Shown here one piece after another: positions 1-13,538 of a stretch of DNA of 64,000 nucleotides. The stretch's first letter is position 1. Each line of letters starts with the position of its first letter. The translations under genes and the position numbers were made by a program. Source of the stretch: Scylla paramamosain (Eukaryota; Arthropoda; Malacostraca; Decapoda; Portunidae); assembly GCF_035594125.1 (NCBI RefSeq), contig NC_087191.1, positions 5,815,467-5,879,466 on the forward strand, in the 5' to 3' direction. The notes under the pieces were generated by a model. The model had not been told where the DNA came from. It was given only the letters and a program-made list of their open reading frames with translations, and did no database searches.

Positions 1-1499
<1,499 letters not shown>

Positions 1500-1505
1500 T
1501 CGATC

Positions 1506-1523
1506 TGGTATTAGAGGTGATCC
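1506..1523 (+). other. primer-binding-site-like sequence
   Basis: TGGTATTAGAGGTGATCC begins 6 bp after the putative LTR end CA. Retrotransposon primer-binding sites start with TGG, the complement of a tRNA CCA end, and TGGTATYAGAG-type sites are common in LTR elements. The tRNA was not identified. Confidence 0.4.
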
Positions 1524-1689
1524 CATGTGTGCTGGGTCAAGGTAAAGGAGAATGAGAGGGTGTAATTTTGGCGATTTCGGATAGGTCGGGTAGGCACTCG
1601 AAGCCTTTAAAAATCCAGAGCTTTAAAACTTTCCGGGATCAGTGTAACGTCCACTTTCTTGGAAAGATAACCGGGATCGTACGATCGTG

Positions 1690-1809
<120 letters not shown>

Positions 1810-1859
1810 AGGGGTGGACACGTGGAGTAAGCCAGACTACCGTGTTGTCATGCTGCGTC

Positions 1860-2640
1860 TGCAATGACGTGGCCTTTCGGCTGCGTAAGTGGAACAACAA
1901 GCACAGCTGGATGCAGAATGGGTGAAGGACGACACCAGGATATTGGAACACCTGTCTTCGAGGTTCATCATGGTCGACGCTACCGAAATTAGAATCTTGC
2001 ATTTCGAGGAAGCCAGCCAGCTGCCTGGCGAAGGACTGATAGTGACTATGACACATCTAAAGTAGCTGGCTGGACAAGCATTCGCTAAGGTACCGGTAGA
2101 TATTGTGCCCTAGCGAGTCGTATGACGTTTCCTGGTTAGGATTTGGGACAAAGAAGTGAGGCTGCACATAATTAAGGAAAAGTGGATGGAGGATGATGAA
2201 ATCGCTAAGGGGTACGCTGCTTTGCTGATGATGGCGGAGTCTGTCCTGTCAACGAAAAACGCAACTTTCGCAACAGGCTAGATGAGGGTGGCACCAGGAA
2301 GGGGAAGCACGGCGCAAGTTTGGGCTAGACAGCCGGACGACTATGCAGCAGTTGTGGCGACACAAGAACCACCAATGCTGACAGCAGGAATTCTCCAAAC
2401 CGCCCCTCCTGCCCATCTCAGGAGCGCCCCCTCTCCGAGGATACCGAGGATCGGCAACAGGACAGAGCACCAGCAGTACCGTACCGTACCGAGTGTTACT
2501 ACTGTTTCAGAAAACACCGTGGAGGCTGGCGTTCATGCTTCGAGAGGCTACATGAGAACCCTGGATGGAAGCCACGGTCTTCCAGACAAGATTTTCAGTA
2601 GTGCCCGTTACGCATCCACGTGACTGGCGACGCGCTCGGG
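1860..2640 (+). pseudogene. gag remnant of gypsy-1 with a zinc-knuckle-like motif
   Basis: Gag is the capsid/nucleocapsid polyprotein of LTR retrotransposons. In one frame 1918-2070 reads as an acidic, helical stretch ([17 protein letters not shown]...). Further coding-like sequence continues to 2450 through several stops. At 2494-2538 a Cys/His box reads CYYCFRKHRGGWRSC, spacing CX2CX3HX6C, resembling a retroviral nucleocapsid zinc knuckle but with unusual spacing. The protease follows directly, which is the normal gag-pol order. There are in-frame stops near 2070, 2115, 2130 and 2280. Gag identity rests on position and the Cys/His box more than on strong similarity. Confidence 0.6.
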
Positions 2641-2781
2641 ACTCCGGGCCGTTCAGACCCCTTAGCAAACGGTTGTGTCCATAGTGCATGCGACGACGTG
2701 GGAACGCCACGCGAAACACCAAGTGGAGGAAGTGGATAATCTCATGTCTCGCATCCTTAATTACGTGGAAGTTTACCTATA

Positions 2782-3090
2782 GCAGAAGCCCGTGCAAGCA
2801 CTTGTGGACAGTGGCAGTAATTATTCGTTGGTGAGTGCGTGTGCCCTCAGCGCAAAGCAAATGCAGTACCGTGTCACGTAACAACACACAGCGTCTCCAA
2901 TGAGTTATTTATTGCCTATCGTTCGCCAAGTGTTTTTGGGTGTCGAAATTCGAGGAGTGTACAGGAAAGGCTATAGGTTTATAGTTGTGTCTGGATTAGT
3001 TACAGGTGTGATTCTGGTTGTGGACTTTTGGATTAGAGTTGGTGGCTTTACGTTAGATTTTAATGTAATTAAGTTCCGCTTTCGCCAGTG
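2782..3090 (+). pseudogene. retropepsin-like aspartic protease remnant (gypsy-1)
   Basis: The frame from about 2785 reads VQALVDSGSNYSLVSA, the active-site loop of a retropepsin (D-S/T-G) with flanking hydrophobic residues. Farther on, GVILVVDFWIRVGGFTLDF corresponds to the conserved C-terminal ILG-x-D-F region of Gypsy proteases. The enzyme would process the gag-pol polyprotein. One stop (TAA near 2880) breaks the frame, so it is not functional. It lies between the zinc-knuckle box and the RT. Confidence 0.75.
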
Positions 3091-3353
3091 AAGTCAGTGC
3101 CCTTAGTTCCATCGTCATTAGCGTTAGTGAGCAAGAATGGACGAGCTAAGGCCGCAACAGCGGTTGTCATCGTGAAGTTGAAATGTGACGTCACTATCTC
3201 TCCCAGAACAGAGGAGATGGTAAGCTATATTGCATCGGGACTCGTTCCATCTCAATCGTACTTGGTAGAACCACTACACTCCTGGGGAGCAGCTGTAGTA
3301 CCCGCTCGTTCCTGTATTATAGGCCGGGTGAGTTTACTTATGGGAGGGTTGTA
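3091..3353 (+). pseudogene. protease-RT linker of gypsy-1 pol
   Basis: An 88-codon open stretch rich in Val, Ala and Ser follows the protease and precedes the RT. The TISPRTEEMV...SYLVEP...VVPARSCI pattern resembles the beta-rich region between protease and RT in Gypsy polyproteins. It ends in a stop at 3352 and is followed by non-coding AT-rich sequence and a microsatellite. No catalytic motif is expected here. Confidence 0.5.
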
Positions 3354-3493
3354 GGATCGTTAATCCCATGTTAAATTGCCTGTATTCGACTCATCTACTT
3401 TCTTACTTCTTGACCAATTTCTTTCATTTAAAAAGCATTTTAATCAGGAAGGATAGGAGAACAATGTCTGCTATCGTTTTTTCTTGTGCGATA

Positions 3494-4499
<1,006 letters not shown>

Positions 4500-4509
4500 A
4501 CTAGTGTAC

Positions 4510-5195
4510 CTCTCACCGAGATGGTGATTGGTGACGAATTGATCAGCCAGCAAAGGGAAAGCCTGTTAATGTTAACTTCAGAAATTCCAAGCTGTCTTCT
4601 ACACCGGGAGTACTCTACCCTTAGTGAGGGTGGGCGTGGAGCACGCTGTGCGGCCCTTAGCCCCTCAGGCGTCACCCCTTGCGTCACGGCCGCGAAGGCT
4701 GTCTCCGTTGGCTGAAACCGAAGTATGGGGAGAGGAGATAAGGAAATTTCAAGAGATGAATGTCATCAGAAAGTCGTGTAGCCCTTGGGCTGCACCTACA
4801 GTTTGCGCCCGCCGTCAAGATGGCAGTCTGCGCCTTACAATAGATTACAGAAAACTGAACAAGGTATCCAGCTCCGTCACGTTGCATCTTCTCCCTGTCA
4901 TCGAGGGCTTACTTGGCAGACTCGGAACCCCTCGTTACTTCTCCATTCTGGGTGCTAAGGCGGGATGCCACCAGTTGCCAATGGACGAAGAGGACAGTGC
5001 AGTGTATGTTTCCGTTGTGCTCTGCGGGCATTACGAATTGGCGGGAAGAACGCCGTTAGGCCTTAAAGGGTTATTCTTCATTTCAGCATATGATGTTCAC
5101 TATTCGCGGGGAATGTGACTATGCTGATACCCTGTGTTACCTCGATGACATCCTTATTTGGGGAGAGACTTTCACGAAACACATCCTTTGGCGGG
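4510..5195 (+). pseudogene. reverse transcriptase remnant of gypsy-1
   Basis: The longest frame (4624-5118) carries Gypsy RT landmarks in order: SPLA...E, NVIRKSCSPWAAPTV, DGSLRLTIDYRKLNKV, then YFSILGAKAGCHQLPM, where Gypsy RTs normally have L-D for the catalytic Asp; here it reads L-G. After a frameshift the catalytic box appears as CYLDDILIWGE at about 5130-5165, with both Asp residues. RT copies genomic RNA into cDNA. Frameshifts and the altered first catalytic site make it a pseudogene. It ends abruptly at about 5195; thumb and RNase H do not follow on this strand. Confidence 0.85.
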
Positions 5196-6125
5196 AGTAA
5201 TTATGACTCCTGTAGGGGCTAGGTTTGACGGTGTGCCACACCTCCCTATGCGATGTGAAAACCCTCCTTGAGATCTAGTTGCAGGGGAAGTCTGCTTCCA
5301 CGTGGCGCTCGCTGGTAATGGGGGAACAAACCTTTGAGTTCGGGTTTGGTCCCTCGGCTAAAATGCTTGCTGCCCCGCGAGACGGGCGAGAGGCGGGAGC
5401 TGGACATATATTCCATCTTCCCTTAATCATACGCTCGTAGAGCAATGGGGTTCCGCCAGGCTTCGGTTCTCTTAACAGGTTCACTGATCCGGAGTCTTCC
5501 TGCCTTTTCGGGTTCTCTATCCCGTTTGGGTGGGAGCCGTCGGCGTGATTTCTCGAGACCCAGTGCCAAGCCGAACCCACTTAGCCTGGGCTACGGTAGT
5601 TTTGCTGGCGTTTTCGGGATGACGGCCCGCTGGGGGCATGACAGTGCAGTTCTAGGCAGAAACCCAGTGGGTTCATGGCTTTAATCAGGGGTACACGGCG
5701 TGTTTGCGATGTCAATCCCCCCAGGCTGGAGGGATGGGCATATTGCCTCTGTGTCCGTTCCACAGGCCTGAGGCGCTATCGCAGGCGGTGTCACACTTGC
5801 TAATGATTTTCCTACTGCAGCGGGCCTTGTGGAAAGTAGCCAACCGCCTGCTCTAAGGGTGGCGTCCTCAGCTGGAATCCTACCGAGTGAGAGCCTGGTA
5901 TGTAGATTTCTTATCGCTCATGCCGTCTTCACTGACGGTGGGTGTGAGCAGTGCTGGTTTTAACCCACTACCCTGTCGTTCCCCCTTCAGGGGGATTGTT
6001 TTGGCCATCTAGTACGGCGCTTCTTGTCCAAGCGCGAGAACGGCGGTCAGAGAAAGTATGACTCGATTAAGGTAGTAACCCTTTCTGGGTTACGTAACCA
6101 AGAATCCCCTGATTAGACAACCATA
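5196..6125. other. unrecognised GC-richer block replacing the rest of gypsy-1 pol
   Basis: About 930 bp clearly richer in G+C than its surroundings, with no long ORF and no pol motif. It contains a hairpin near 5985-6000 (CCCCC/GGGGG arms) and the palindrome GGTTACGTAACC at about 6090-6105. It lies between the RT (+) and an inverted RNase H piece (-). I do not recognise the family; it could be an inserted structured repeat or an LTR of another element. Confidence 0.5.
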
Positions 6126-6169
6126 AGCAATGACGGAAGGGATGTGGTTTTCCTCCGGCAGCTGTTTCG

Positions 6170-6780
6170 TTATCGGCTCCCATCAAAGACTCCATGATCG
6201 CGTTCATACCTTTGTACTCCTACTGCGCTTCCGTCAACTTCGTTGTATTCCAGAAGGTGGGGACAAACTGAGATGTACCTGTAACAGGCCCCCACTGAAA
6301 ATTCTCCCTCTTCTATGTCATCGACTACTTTAGACAAGTAGTCAGCCATCGACATGGGTAGTCCAGCCTTATGTATTGGGTTGATGTCGAATTGCTGGAG
6401 AAAATTGATCCATCTCCCCCTTCTGTCCCGTACTTCTCGTACGACGAGAGAGCCCCACGGAGAGGCCGGTGATCTGAGATCATGTCAGATTGGGAGGAAC
6501 ACAGGTATATCCTGAATCTCTTTATTGCCACTATTACAGCCAACAGCCTCTTTTTTTGTCACAGGTTAACGGGGGTGAAGGTATGGTGAAAGAATGCAGT
6601 CGGAAGTAAAAGGCCGTTGTCTGCTCTGTTAGCCAGCATTGCCCCTGTCCCCACATTACTGGCATCGGTCACCAACTCAAAGCGTTTCTTGTAATCGGGC
6701 AGATTTAAAGAGGCTGCCTTTGTCACCTGCAGCTTGAGAGTCTGGATGGAGTGACGCTTTTACTTGATTTATTTTAACCT
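6170..6780 (-). pseudogene. inverted RNase H region of gypsy-1-type pol
   Basis: On the minus strand, from 6780 downward, the frame reads TLKLQVTKAASLNLPDYKK, then FELVTDASNVGTGAML, the usual start of a Gypsy RNase H with catalytic Asp in TDAS. Next come LLAVIVAIKRFRIYL and ISDHRPLR, the second conserved block, and finally MADYLSKV, the end of RNase H. RNase H removes the RNA strand during reverse transcription. There are stops and a frameshift near 6560 and 6390. The orientation is opposite to the RT at 4510-5195, so this piece was inverted or came from another copy. Confidence 0.8.
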
Positions 6781-7170
6781 TTGGTAAGGGTTCTTATCCT
6801 GAGCATCACAGAGTGGCTTGGTTGTCTCTGTCACCGTTTACGTGTACGTAGAGTGGAATGCTTTGGATCAGTTGTGGATGACGGGATGTTACGCATAAGT
6901 GAACGAGTGAAGGACTTGAGAACAGTACCGACACCTACAACTCAAAAGAGCTCTCGGCGGATTTTCTTATGTGCGGCGTTGACTACCAAACTTGACAGAG
7001 ACGACCAAGCCATTTTATGATGCTCAGGAGAAGAACCCTTACCGGAGGCTAGAATAGACCAAGAAAATCCGTCACTCTATCCAGACTCTCAAGCTGCAGG
7101 TGGCAAAGGCAGCCTCGTTAAATCTGCCCGATTACAAGAAACGCTTTGTGTTGGTGACAGATGCTGCGGG
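6660..7170. repeat. imperfect inverted repeat built from gypsy pol
   Basis: Bases about 6660-6845 are the imperfect reverse complement of about 6985-7170, with a centre near 6912. Matching pairs include the TAAGGGTTCTT region (6785 with 7040), GGCTTGGTYGTCTCTGTC (6815 with 7005) and GATTACAAGAAACGCTTTG (6680 with 7130). Both arms encode the same RT/RNase H junction of a Gypsy polyprotein. Confidence 0.8.
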
Positions 7171-7180
7171 CACTGGTGGT
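6900..7180 (+). pseudogene. RT/RNase H junction fragment, plus-strand arm
   Basis: The plus strand reads ERVKDLRTVPTPTTQK, the block before the RRFLG motif in Gypsy RT, then in other frames the thumb and TLKLQVAKAASLNLPDYKK followed by FVLVTDAAGTGG. This is the same segment as the minus-strand copy at 6660-6845, with frameshifts, and forms the second arm of the fold-back. Confidence 0.7.
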
Positions 7181-7250
7181 TTGTGTGTCGCCACCAGCCC
7201 AACACTGCTGCATAGTCGTCCGGCTGTCTCGCCTAGACTTGCACAAATTG
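7181..7250 (-). pseudogene. gag scrap of gypsy-1, inverted
   Basis: The reverse complement of this stretch matches gypsy-1 gag at about 2312-2385; the shared core is GACAGCCGGACGACTATG. It is fused directly to the RNase H fragment, an order that does not occur in an intact element. Confidence 0.75.
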
Positions 7251-7464
7251 ATTGCTAACTCAGAAACAGGAGCTCCGAGCAGAGTTTATAAGAAGTATAG
7301 TTGAGATGATGATAATTAGTTATTTAATTCAGGTTTAAAGTGTTCAATGTAAATAGATGTCCATCAGATTTATATATTATTCTGAAATCTTCTGAAAAGT
7401 GATACAGATTATCTTTACAAATCACTGTAATACAAAATGTGTCGTATCTGAAACACAAATCTCC

Positions 7465-7468
<4 letters not shown>

Positions 7469-7560
<92 letters not shown>
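7469..7560. repeat. (GA)n microsatellite
   Basis: About 92 bp of GA dinucleotides in AT-rich unique-looking sequence. Confidence 0.98.
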
Positions 7561-7563
<3 letters not shown>

Positions 7564-7768
7564 GAGAAAAATAGAAAAAAAAATATGAAATAGGTAAAAA
7601 ATGTATAATATATTCAAAGAATATAGAAGCAGATGTGATTTGTGAAGAGAAATACAAGAGGTAATGAGATGGAGGAAGTAGAAATGGGAAGGGGTAGGAT
7701 AGGGGAAGGCAAGATAGGGGAAAGGAAAAGGGGATCCTTATTACCGACTACTTTCCGCTCTAATTCTT

Positions 7769-7790
7769 CACACACACACACACACACACA

Positions 7791-7867
<77 letters not shown>
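7769..7867. repeat. compound (CA)n(CT)n microsatellite
   Basis: About 24 bp of CA followed without a break by about 76 bp of CT. Confidence 0.98.
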
Positions 7868-7870
<3 letters not shown>

Positions 7871-9164
7871 TTTCCTCCTTACATTTATTTTCTGTCTATC
7901 AGTCTCCACCCTTTCGACTCTTCCTTACTCCAAGTATTCTCCTATTCCCGTTACGAGTTCCCTTCCTTCTTCTACTTCACAATACTTCCCTTCCTCACCC
8001 TTTTCATTCCTCACCCTTCCTCTTTCGTCTTGTCTCAGATCTTCCTCCCTGTCACCTCCGCACCCATCATCTGTTCAAGATAAAGCGACAAAGGAGTGAT
8101 ACCTTGCTTTCTTCCTCTGAGTCACTCTCCACCCTTCCTCATTCTGTCACTGTAAGGGGAGTAACAGCACCAGCTGTTACCTGGGTAGTTTCGCATCTTG
8201 TCCTACCCCCACCGCCTCGTCTGGTTCACCGCACATCTCGGAGCCATCGCTACTACCGAGTCAATTACACTGCACTCTACTCTTGATCCTTCACTCCTCG
8301 GTGCTTCATGAAGCCTCACCCGAGGTGACGAGGTTCATGCTCCCCCGCCTGGTCTGGCGCGGAGCTCCTTGTTTACCACTGAGGCACTGGCACACTTATC
8401 TCCACTCGGCTGGCCACATTATTGGATAATTTGTACGTGTACTTCTCGTGAGTGAAGAGACAGTAAATTCCTTCACTCTGTGTAGTGTTTTACTCACCCG
8501 CACACGCACCTCAGACGACCTGCTGAAGTACACGAGTATGTGGAGTGAGCTGATTCCATTTCATACCCCGATCCACCAAACATACCTTCACGAATAATTC
8601 CATCCTCATTCTCGGTCTCATTCTATTTATCAATCCTCAGGAGTGTTCTTATTCACTTACTCTCACATTTCATCTTTCGCTAACTTTCATACTCATGCTT
8701 GTGACCTCTTTCACTCACGGTCTCACTTAATTAGCACATTTCCCGTCCTTACTTTCAGTCTCACACACACTCTTTCACTTATTTTTATATTATAATTCAC
8801 TCTTGTTTTACCCTTCACGCTGACTAGCATTCACGCTTCTCACTTATTACTTACTCTCCATTACACTCATTCACGCTTATTGGTGAAGATCTTTTATTGT
8901 GTTAAAACGCTGATAGTATTTTCACTGCGGATGCTCCGCGGATGGGGAGGCAGGGGCGGATATCCTATACATCACTAGTATGTGCGTGTGTGTAAATTTT
9001 CTTAGATAATGGAAAGAATAGCAGAGGAAAGTGGAAGAATAAAGAGTCAATAAAAAACGTGAAAGTGAAAAGACATTGTAAAATAGAAATAAGGTAGGAC
9101 TATGTGGTCATGCGCGCTAGCTGAGAAAATTAAATAAGTTAAATAAATAAACGAAAACAAGAAT
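7868..9164. other. pyrimidine-rich stretch with recurring TTCAC motifs
   Basis: No gene recognised. From 7868 to about 8890 the plus strand is strongly C/T-rich and G-poor, with many degenerate copies of TTCACTC or ATTCACGCTT, for example near 8454, 8654, 8711, 8773, 8831 and 8869. An open frame covering 7642-8286 is a by-product of the microsatellite and the biased composition. 8890-9164 is AT-rich without features. Confidence 0.5.
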
Positions 9165-9262
9165 AGAGAATTTAGAATATAGGAAAATAAGGGAAGCTGC
9201 AGCAAGTCATTAGGCCTATGCGTGGCAGTTCCTGCGTGAAATATATCTACATGTCCAATCTG
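9165..9262 (-). mobile_element. CR1-type LINE 3' tail fragment
   Basis: On the minus strand this reads TAGATATATTTCACGCAGG...CTGCCACG...GCCT...CTTGCTGCAGCTTCCCTTATTTTCCTA. It aligns with the 3' end of the CR1 copy at 61190-61285. Only the tail is present, as expected for an extreme 5' truncation. Confidence 0.65.
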
Positions 9263-9796
9263 TGTTTAATCCATTGAGCTCTATAGCTTCCTCTGCAACT
9301 TAATAAAATGGTTTACTTCAGGGGTTCTCAGCCTTTTTAATCCTGTACACCTCTTAAAGTCTTTCACTACTGGTGATGATCCAGAACAAAAATTTGTAAA
9401 TACTTTTGGAATCGGTAAAACTTTAGAAAAATAAATAGATAAATGAAATTGTAAGCTACAAGTGGTTAAATTAGATGGTGATATTTAGAGATGACAAAGG
9501 CGCACAGGGTAATAATATCGTTTGGTTTACAAGGCAACTGTAAAATAACCACATTCCAGGTTTCTGCTAGGTTGGTCACATGAAAAATCCCAATCACGAA
9601 ACATTGTAGATTAAGAGAAAATATGCCAGAACTGACAAATTATGCATTTTGAGAAATTCTTTGTTGATGTTTAGATCCCACAAAATTATTAAGAGTGTTA
9701 GAATCCAGGAGTACGTGGGAAAATTAGCAAAACGTTTTAGACAAAATTGTGAATGTAAAAGGTGTCTAAACTATTAAGAATGTTGCAAAATTGTGT
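9263..9796. other. AT-rich spacer with a single hAT-like terminus
   Basis: No coding potential. At 9319 the sequence CAGGGGTTCTCAGCCTTTTT resembles the terminal inverted repeat of many hAT non-autonomous elements. I could not find the opposite terminus before the CR1 element at 9797, so this may be a broken MITE or chance. Confidence 0.35.
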
Positions 9797-10029
9797 CTTA
9801 TAGACCAGGCTTACTCGTGGCATTCCCTGTATGAAATATACCTACCTGTTTTCACCTATCATCCCCATCCATAAACCCGTCTAATCTTCTCTTAAAGTTC
9901 CCTAAAGTCTTATCACTAACACTCCCTAATGTCTTAGCACTAACAACGTGATTACTGAGTCCATTCCATTCATTTACCACTATATTTGAGAACCAATTTC
10001 TTCCTATCTTCTTCTTAAACCTAAATTTC

Positions 10030-13000
10030 TCAAGTTTGGACCCGTAATTTTATGTTCTGCCCTGGTTGCTGAGCTTTAAAATTTTGTTTACGTCCCCCCT
10101 TCTTATAACCCTTATCACACTTAAAGACTTCCATCAGGTCCCCTCTTATCCTACGTCTCTCTAAAGAATGTAAATTTAACAGTTTCAGTCTCGACTCGTA
10201 AGGAATACTACTCATCCCCTGTATCCTTTTAGTTATTCTCCTTTGTACTGATTCTAATAGACCTATATCTTTCCTGTAATGTGGGGACCAGAACTGCACA
10301 GCGTAGCCTAGATGAGGTATGACCAACGCTAAATATGACTTAAATATTACTTCGGTCCTTATACTTTTAATACTCTTAAAAATGAATCCTAATAGCTTAT
10401 TTCCCCTGTTTCTGGCCTCTATGCATTGCTTTCCTAGACGGAGTTCAGAGCTAACTATAACTCCTAAATCTTATTCGTACCCTAGACCTACCAGAGTTTC
10501 GTTGTTTATTGTGTACTTTATTGTGTACCTTCTGTGTGGGTTTCCTCTGCCTACGCCAAGTACTTTGCACATGTCGATATTAAACTGCATTAAACTACCA
10601 TCTGTCCCTCCATTCATTCATCCTATCTAAATCTGCCTGCAAGGCGATGGCATCTGATTCTGACCTAATTTATCTTTATGTCATCCGCAAATTTACTAAC
10701 ATCACTACTAATTCCACTATCCAAATCATTGATATGTATTAAAAACAACAATGACCCTAATATTGATCCCTGTGGCACCCCACTAATTACATGACACCAC
10801 TTGGATTTAGAGCCGTTTATTATAACTCTCTGTCGCCTGTCGCTTAGCCATGACCTTATCCAGCCTAACACCTTCCTATCTATCCCGTGTGCCCTAACCT
10901 TTCTCAAGAGCCTTTGATGTTAAACGCTTTACTAAAGTCCACATATAAGGTGTCAAAACTATCATCTTTATCTACTACCTCGTACACTTTACTGTAAAAA
11001 CTTAACAAGTTCGTCAGGCAAGACTTTCCCTTCGTGAAGCCATGCTGTGACTGATTTATCAAGTTATGTTTGTCTAAATGCTCCTTAATGTTCTTCGCTA
11101 TTATTGACTCCATTATTTTACTTACAACAGAAATTAAGCTGACAGGTCTATAATTAGACGCTAAAGTTTTATCTCCTTTCTTAAAGATAGGTACTACATT
11201 AGCCTGCCTCCACATTACTGGTACCTCACCTGACTCAAGTGATTTCCTAAAGACAGAAACTAACGGCCCACTAATAACCTCTGCATTTTTAAGTACTCTG
11301 GGATATATTTCATCTGGTCCTAATGTCTTGAATTTTCTAAGCCTATCTATCTCCTGTTCCACTATCTCCTTAGTTATGACAATATCTGTCAGCTTTTCAT
11401 TCTCTTCAGCTCTAAACATCTGTTCACTATTTGGCATATGGTACATGTTTTCCTGGGTGAAAACAGTTAAAAAATTTACTAATCTCCTCAGAACTAATCA
11501 GCTTTACAGAACTAACCAGCTCCACATCTGCTGCCTTTAATGTACCTATAGTTTCCTTATTTTTCGTCGTATATACCTGATAAAATCCCTTGGGGGTCCG
11601 TCTTCACCTGGCTGGCTACCTTTAATTCATAATTGCTTTTAGCTTTCCTCGTTAACCTCCTGAATGTTCTAATTCATTATATTGTGGCCTTAAAATCTCT
11701 TTCCGTGCCTTTTAACCTCTTGTACCTCTTATATCTCTTAACCTCTTATACCTCTTAACCTCTTTAACCTCTCCCGTCCTATATAGAGTTTTAACCTAAC
11801 AATCATCTATTCAGGGGAATTTTTCTGTGATCTTATTGCTCTATACGGGATGTTTGCTAACTCTCCTGTATGCAGTTTATCCACGAAATATTTATACTTC
11901 ACCTAATCCCTTCATCTCGGCCCCTTCCATCCTCTCCACTCCTTCATCCACTCGCTTCGACCTTACCTCTCCCATCTCAGCACGACCTGTCCCTCCAACA
12001 TACTCACTCATATCTCCGCCTCTCTCCCTCCTCCGCCCCTTTCAGACACTTCTTCCCTCCTCTTGCCCTACACCCTCACACACTCTACACACCTCACCTC
12101 TCTCATCCTGCCTTACCTAACTCAACTCCGTCTGACCTCACCCTGCATCCGTTGCCAGTCAACTCCTTGGAGGTACCTTTTTAATTCCTCAAAATCTGCT
12201 CTCCTTGATTCAGGTATTTTACTAGTGTTTAGTGCTTCTTAAAGTTTCCTCTCATTTTAATTTGTACCTAATTTCCCAATGGTCACTGTTACCTAGCTGT
12301 CCTCCAATCTATCTGCGTGACTGCTTCCTCCCTGTTAGTAAGAATTTAATCTAGAATATTGTTCCCCCTTGTGGGTTCTACACCTACCTGTTTAAAAAAA
12401 AAATTATCCTGAATTATCTTAAGAAATTTCTCTGCCTCCCTCCTACACACCATCAGACTCCATCTTAACATTAAAATCTCCTACCACACATACCTCACTG
12501 TACCTTCCTGCTCTATTAACTTCCTGCCATAGTGAGATGTTAATTTCCTTTGTAATGGTCGGTGGCCTGTACACTATTCCCAGTACTACTGATTGTGATC
12601 CTTACTTAATATCTACCCATATCGACTCTGTTTTGCTATCTGTTTTAATTCTACTGTTAATACAACACTGTAATGTGTCCCTAACGTATAACGTAGGCCT
12701 CCTCCCGTCTATAAGGGATCAGGATGACAAACAATCCAGTCGTTTACTCGCTTTAATGCGGTTAATCAGTAGTGACAATTAATTTGACATCAGAACGAGG
12801 AGTACTGAAATACAATAAAACATTCGCATGCACTTAAGGTACATAAACATTTTGACATGTAGCAGTTACTTAGACAGCTAATTAACCACAATGTAACATT
12901 TACGACTATGAGGGTTGGCGTTTAAGGGTTTAGGGTTTATGGAGAAAACAGAGCGAGTCGCTACACCTCTCTCTCTGAAGACTGGGCACAATCTGTCCCA

Positions 13001-13507
13001 TTCTGGACCAGATATGCAACCACGGATGACCCATTTTTCTACAGAGTCAGCAGAATCCCTGTGTCTTATCTACCCTACCTGCCATGTCATCAACTTTACC
13101 ATGTAAACACAACCCTCACTACCTCTCTACAGCTAAGCTCTCCCCAGCTAATTCCTCTTAACTTCACTACTGCAATTAACTACTACAATGAATTCAGTTT
13201 CCTTAATTTCTATTCTTTCCTTAGTGTTACACATGCTTCATATTAGTCTCTCGCCACCAGCCTCACAAGACCTTGTGAGCGACACAACTGGCGACTACAT
13301 CATCTTAATTTATAGATTAAATACTTTTCCTAACATATCTAACCAAGTTTCTGTGAAAACAATGATAAGTTTCTCTATACACGCTGTTCCTCTAAGAAAA
13401 TCTATTTTATTCAAAATACTTCTACAATTTGTGTAGTAAACACTTAAGCTATTTCTTGCATTCTCTGAACTAGTTACCTTTCTAGATTTAACGAATTTAT
13501 CCTTCAT
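10030..13507 (-). pseudogene. CR1-1 ORF2: AP endonuclease and reverse transcriptase, broken
   Basis: Endonuclease start at 13507 downward: SLSVYYTNCRSILNKIDFL and VFTETWLD, the metal-binding Asn and Glu motifs. After an insertion it resumes at about 12710 with LYVRDTLQCC and SIWVDIK, then VVLGIVYRPPT. RT at 11446-10030: GPDEIYPRVLK, VPIFKKGDK, SNYRPVSLISVVSKIME, SQHGFTKGKSCLTNLL, LYVDFSKAF, then SGVPQGSILGSLLFLIHIND and the catalytic KFADDIKI, and the C-terminal HLGYAVQFWSPHYRKDIG and RRRIRGDLMEVFK. The protein nicks the target and reverse-transcribes element RNA in place. Frameshifts near 10910, 10660 and 11450 and several stops inactivate it. Confidence 0.9.
12711..13299. other. insertion inside CR1-1 endonuclease
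   Basis: The CR1 reading is lost between the endonuclease TETWLD motif (left off at about 13300) and LYVRDTL (resumes at about 12705). The inserted DNA has no recognised coding sequence. It includes two TTTAGGG-like words near 12925-12945 and pyrimidine-rich sequence at 13060-13200. Identity unknown. Confidence 0.55.
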
Positions 13508-13538
13508 TTCGACCTCACAACTCTTTCTTCCCTCCTGA

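Noticed and set aside
2249..2470. Minus-strand ORFs across gypsy-1 gag
   Set aside because: Shadows of the plus-strand gag remnant; no domain.
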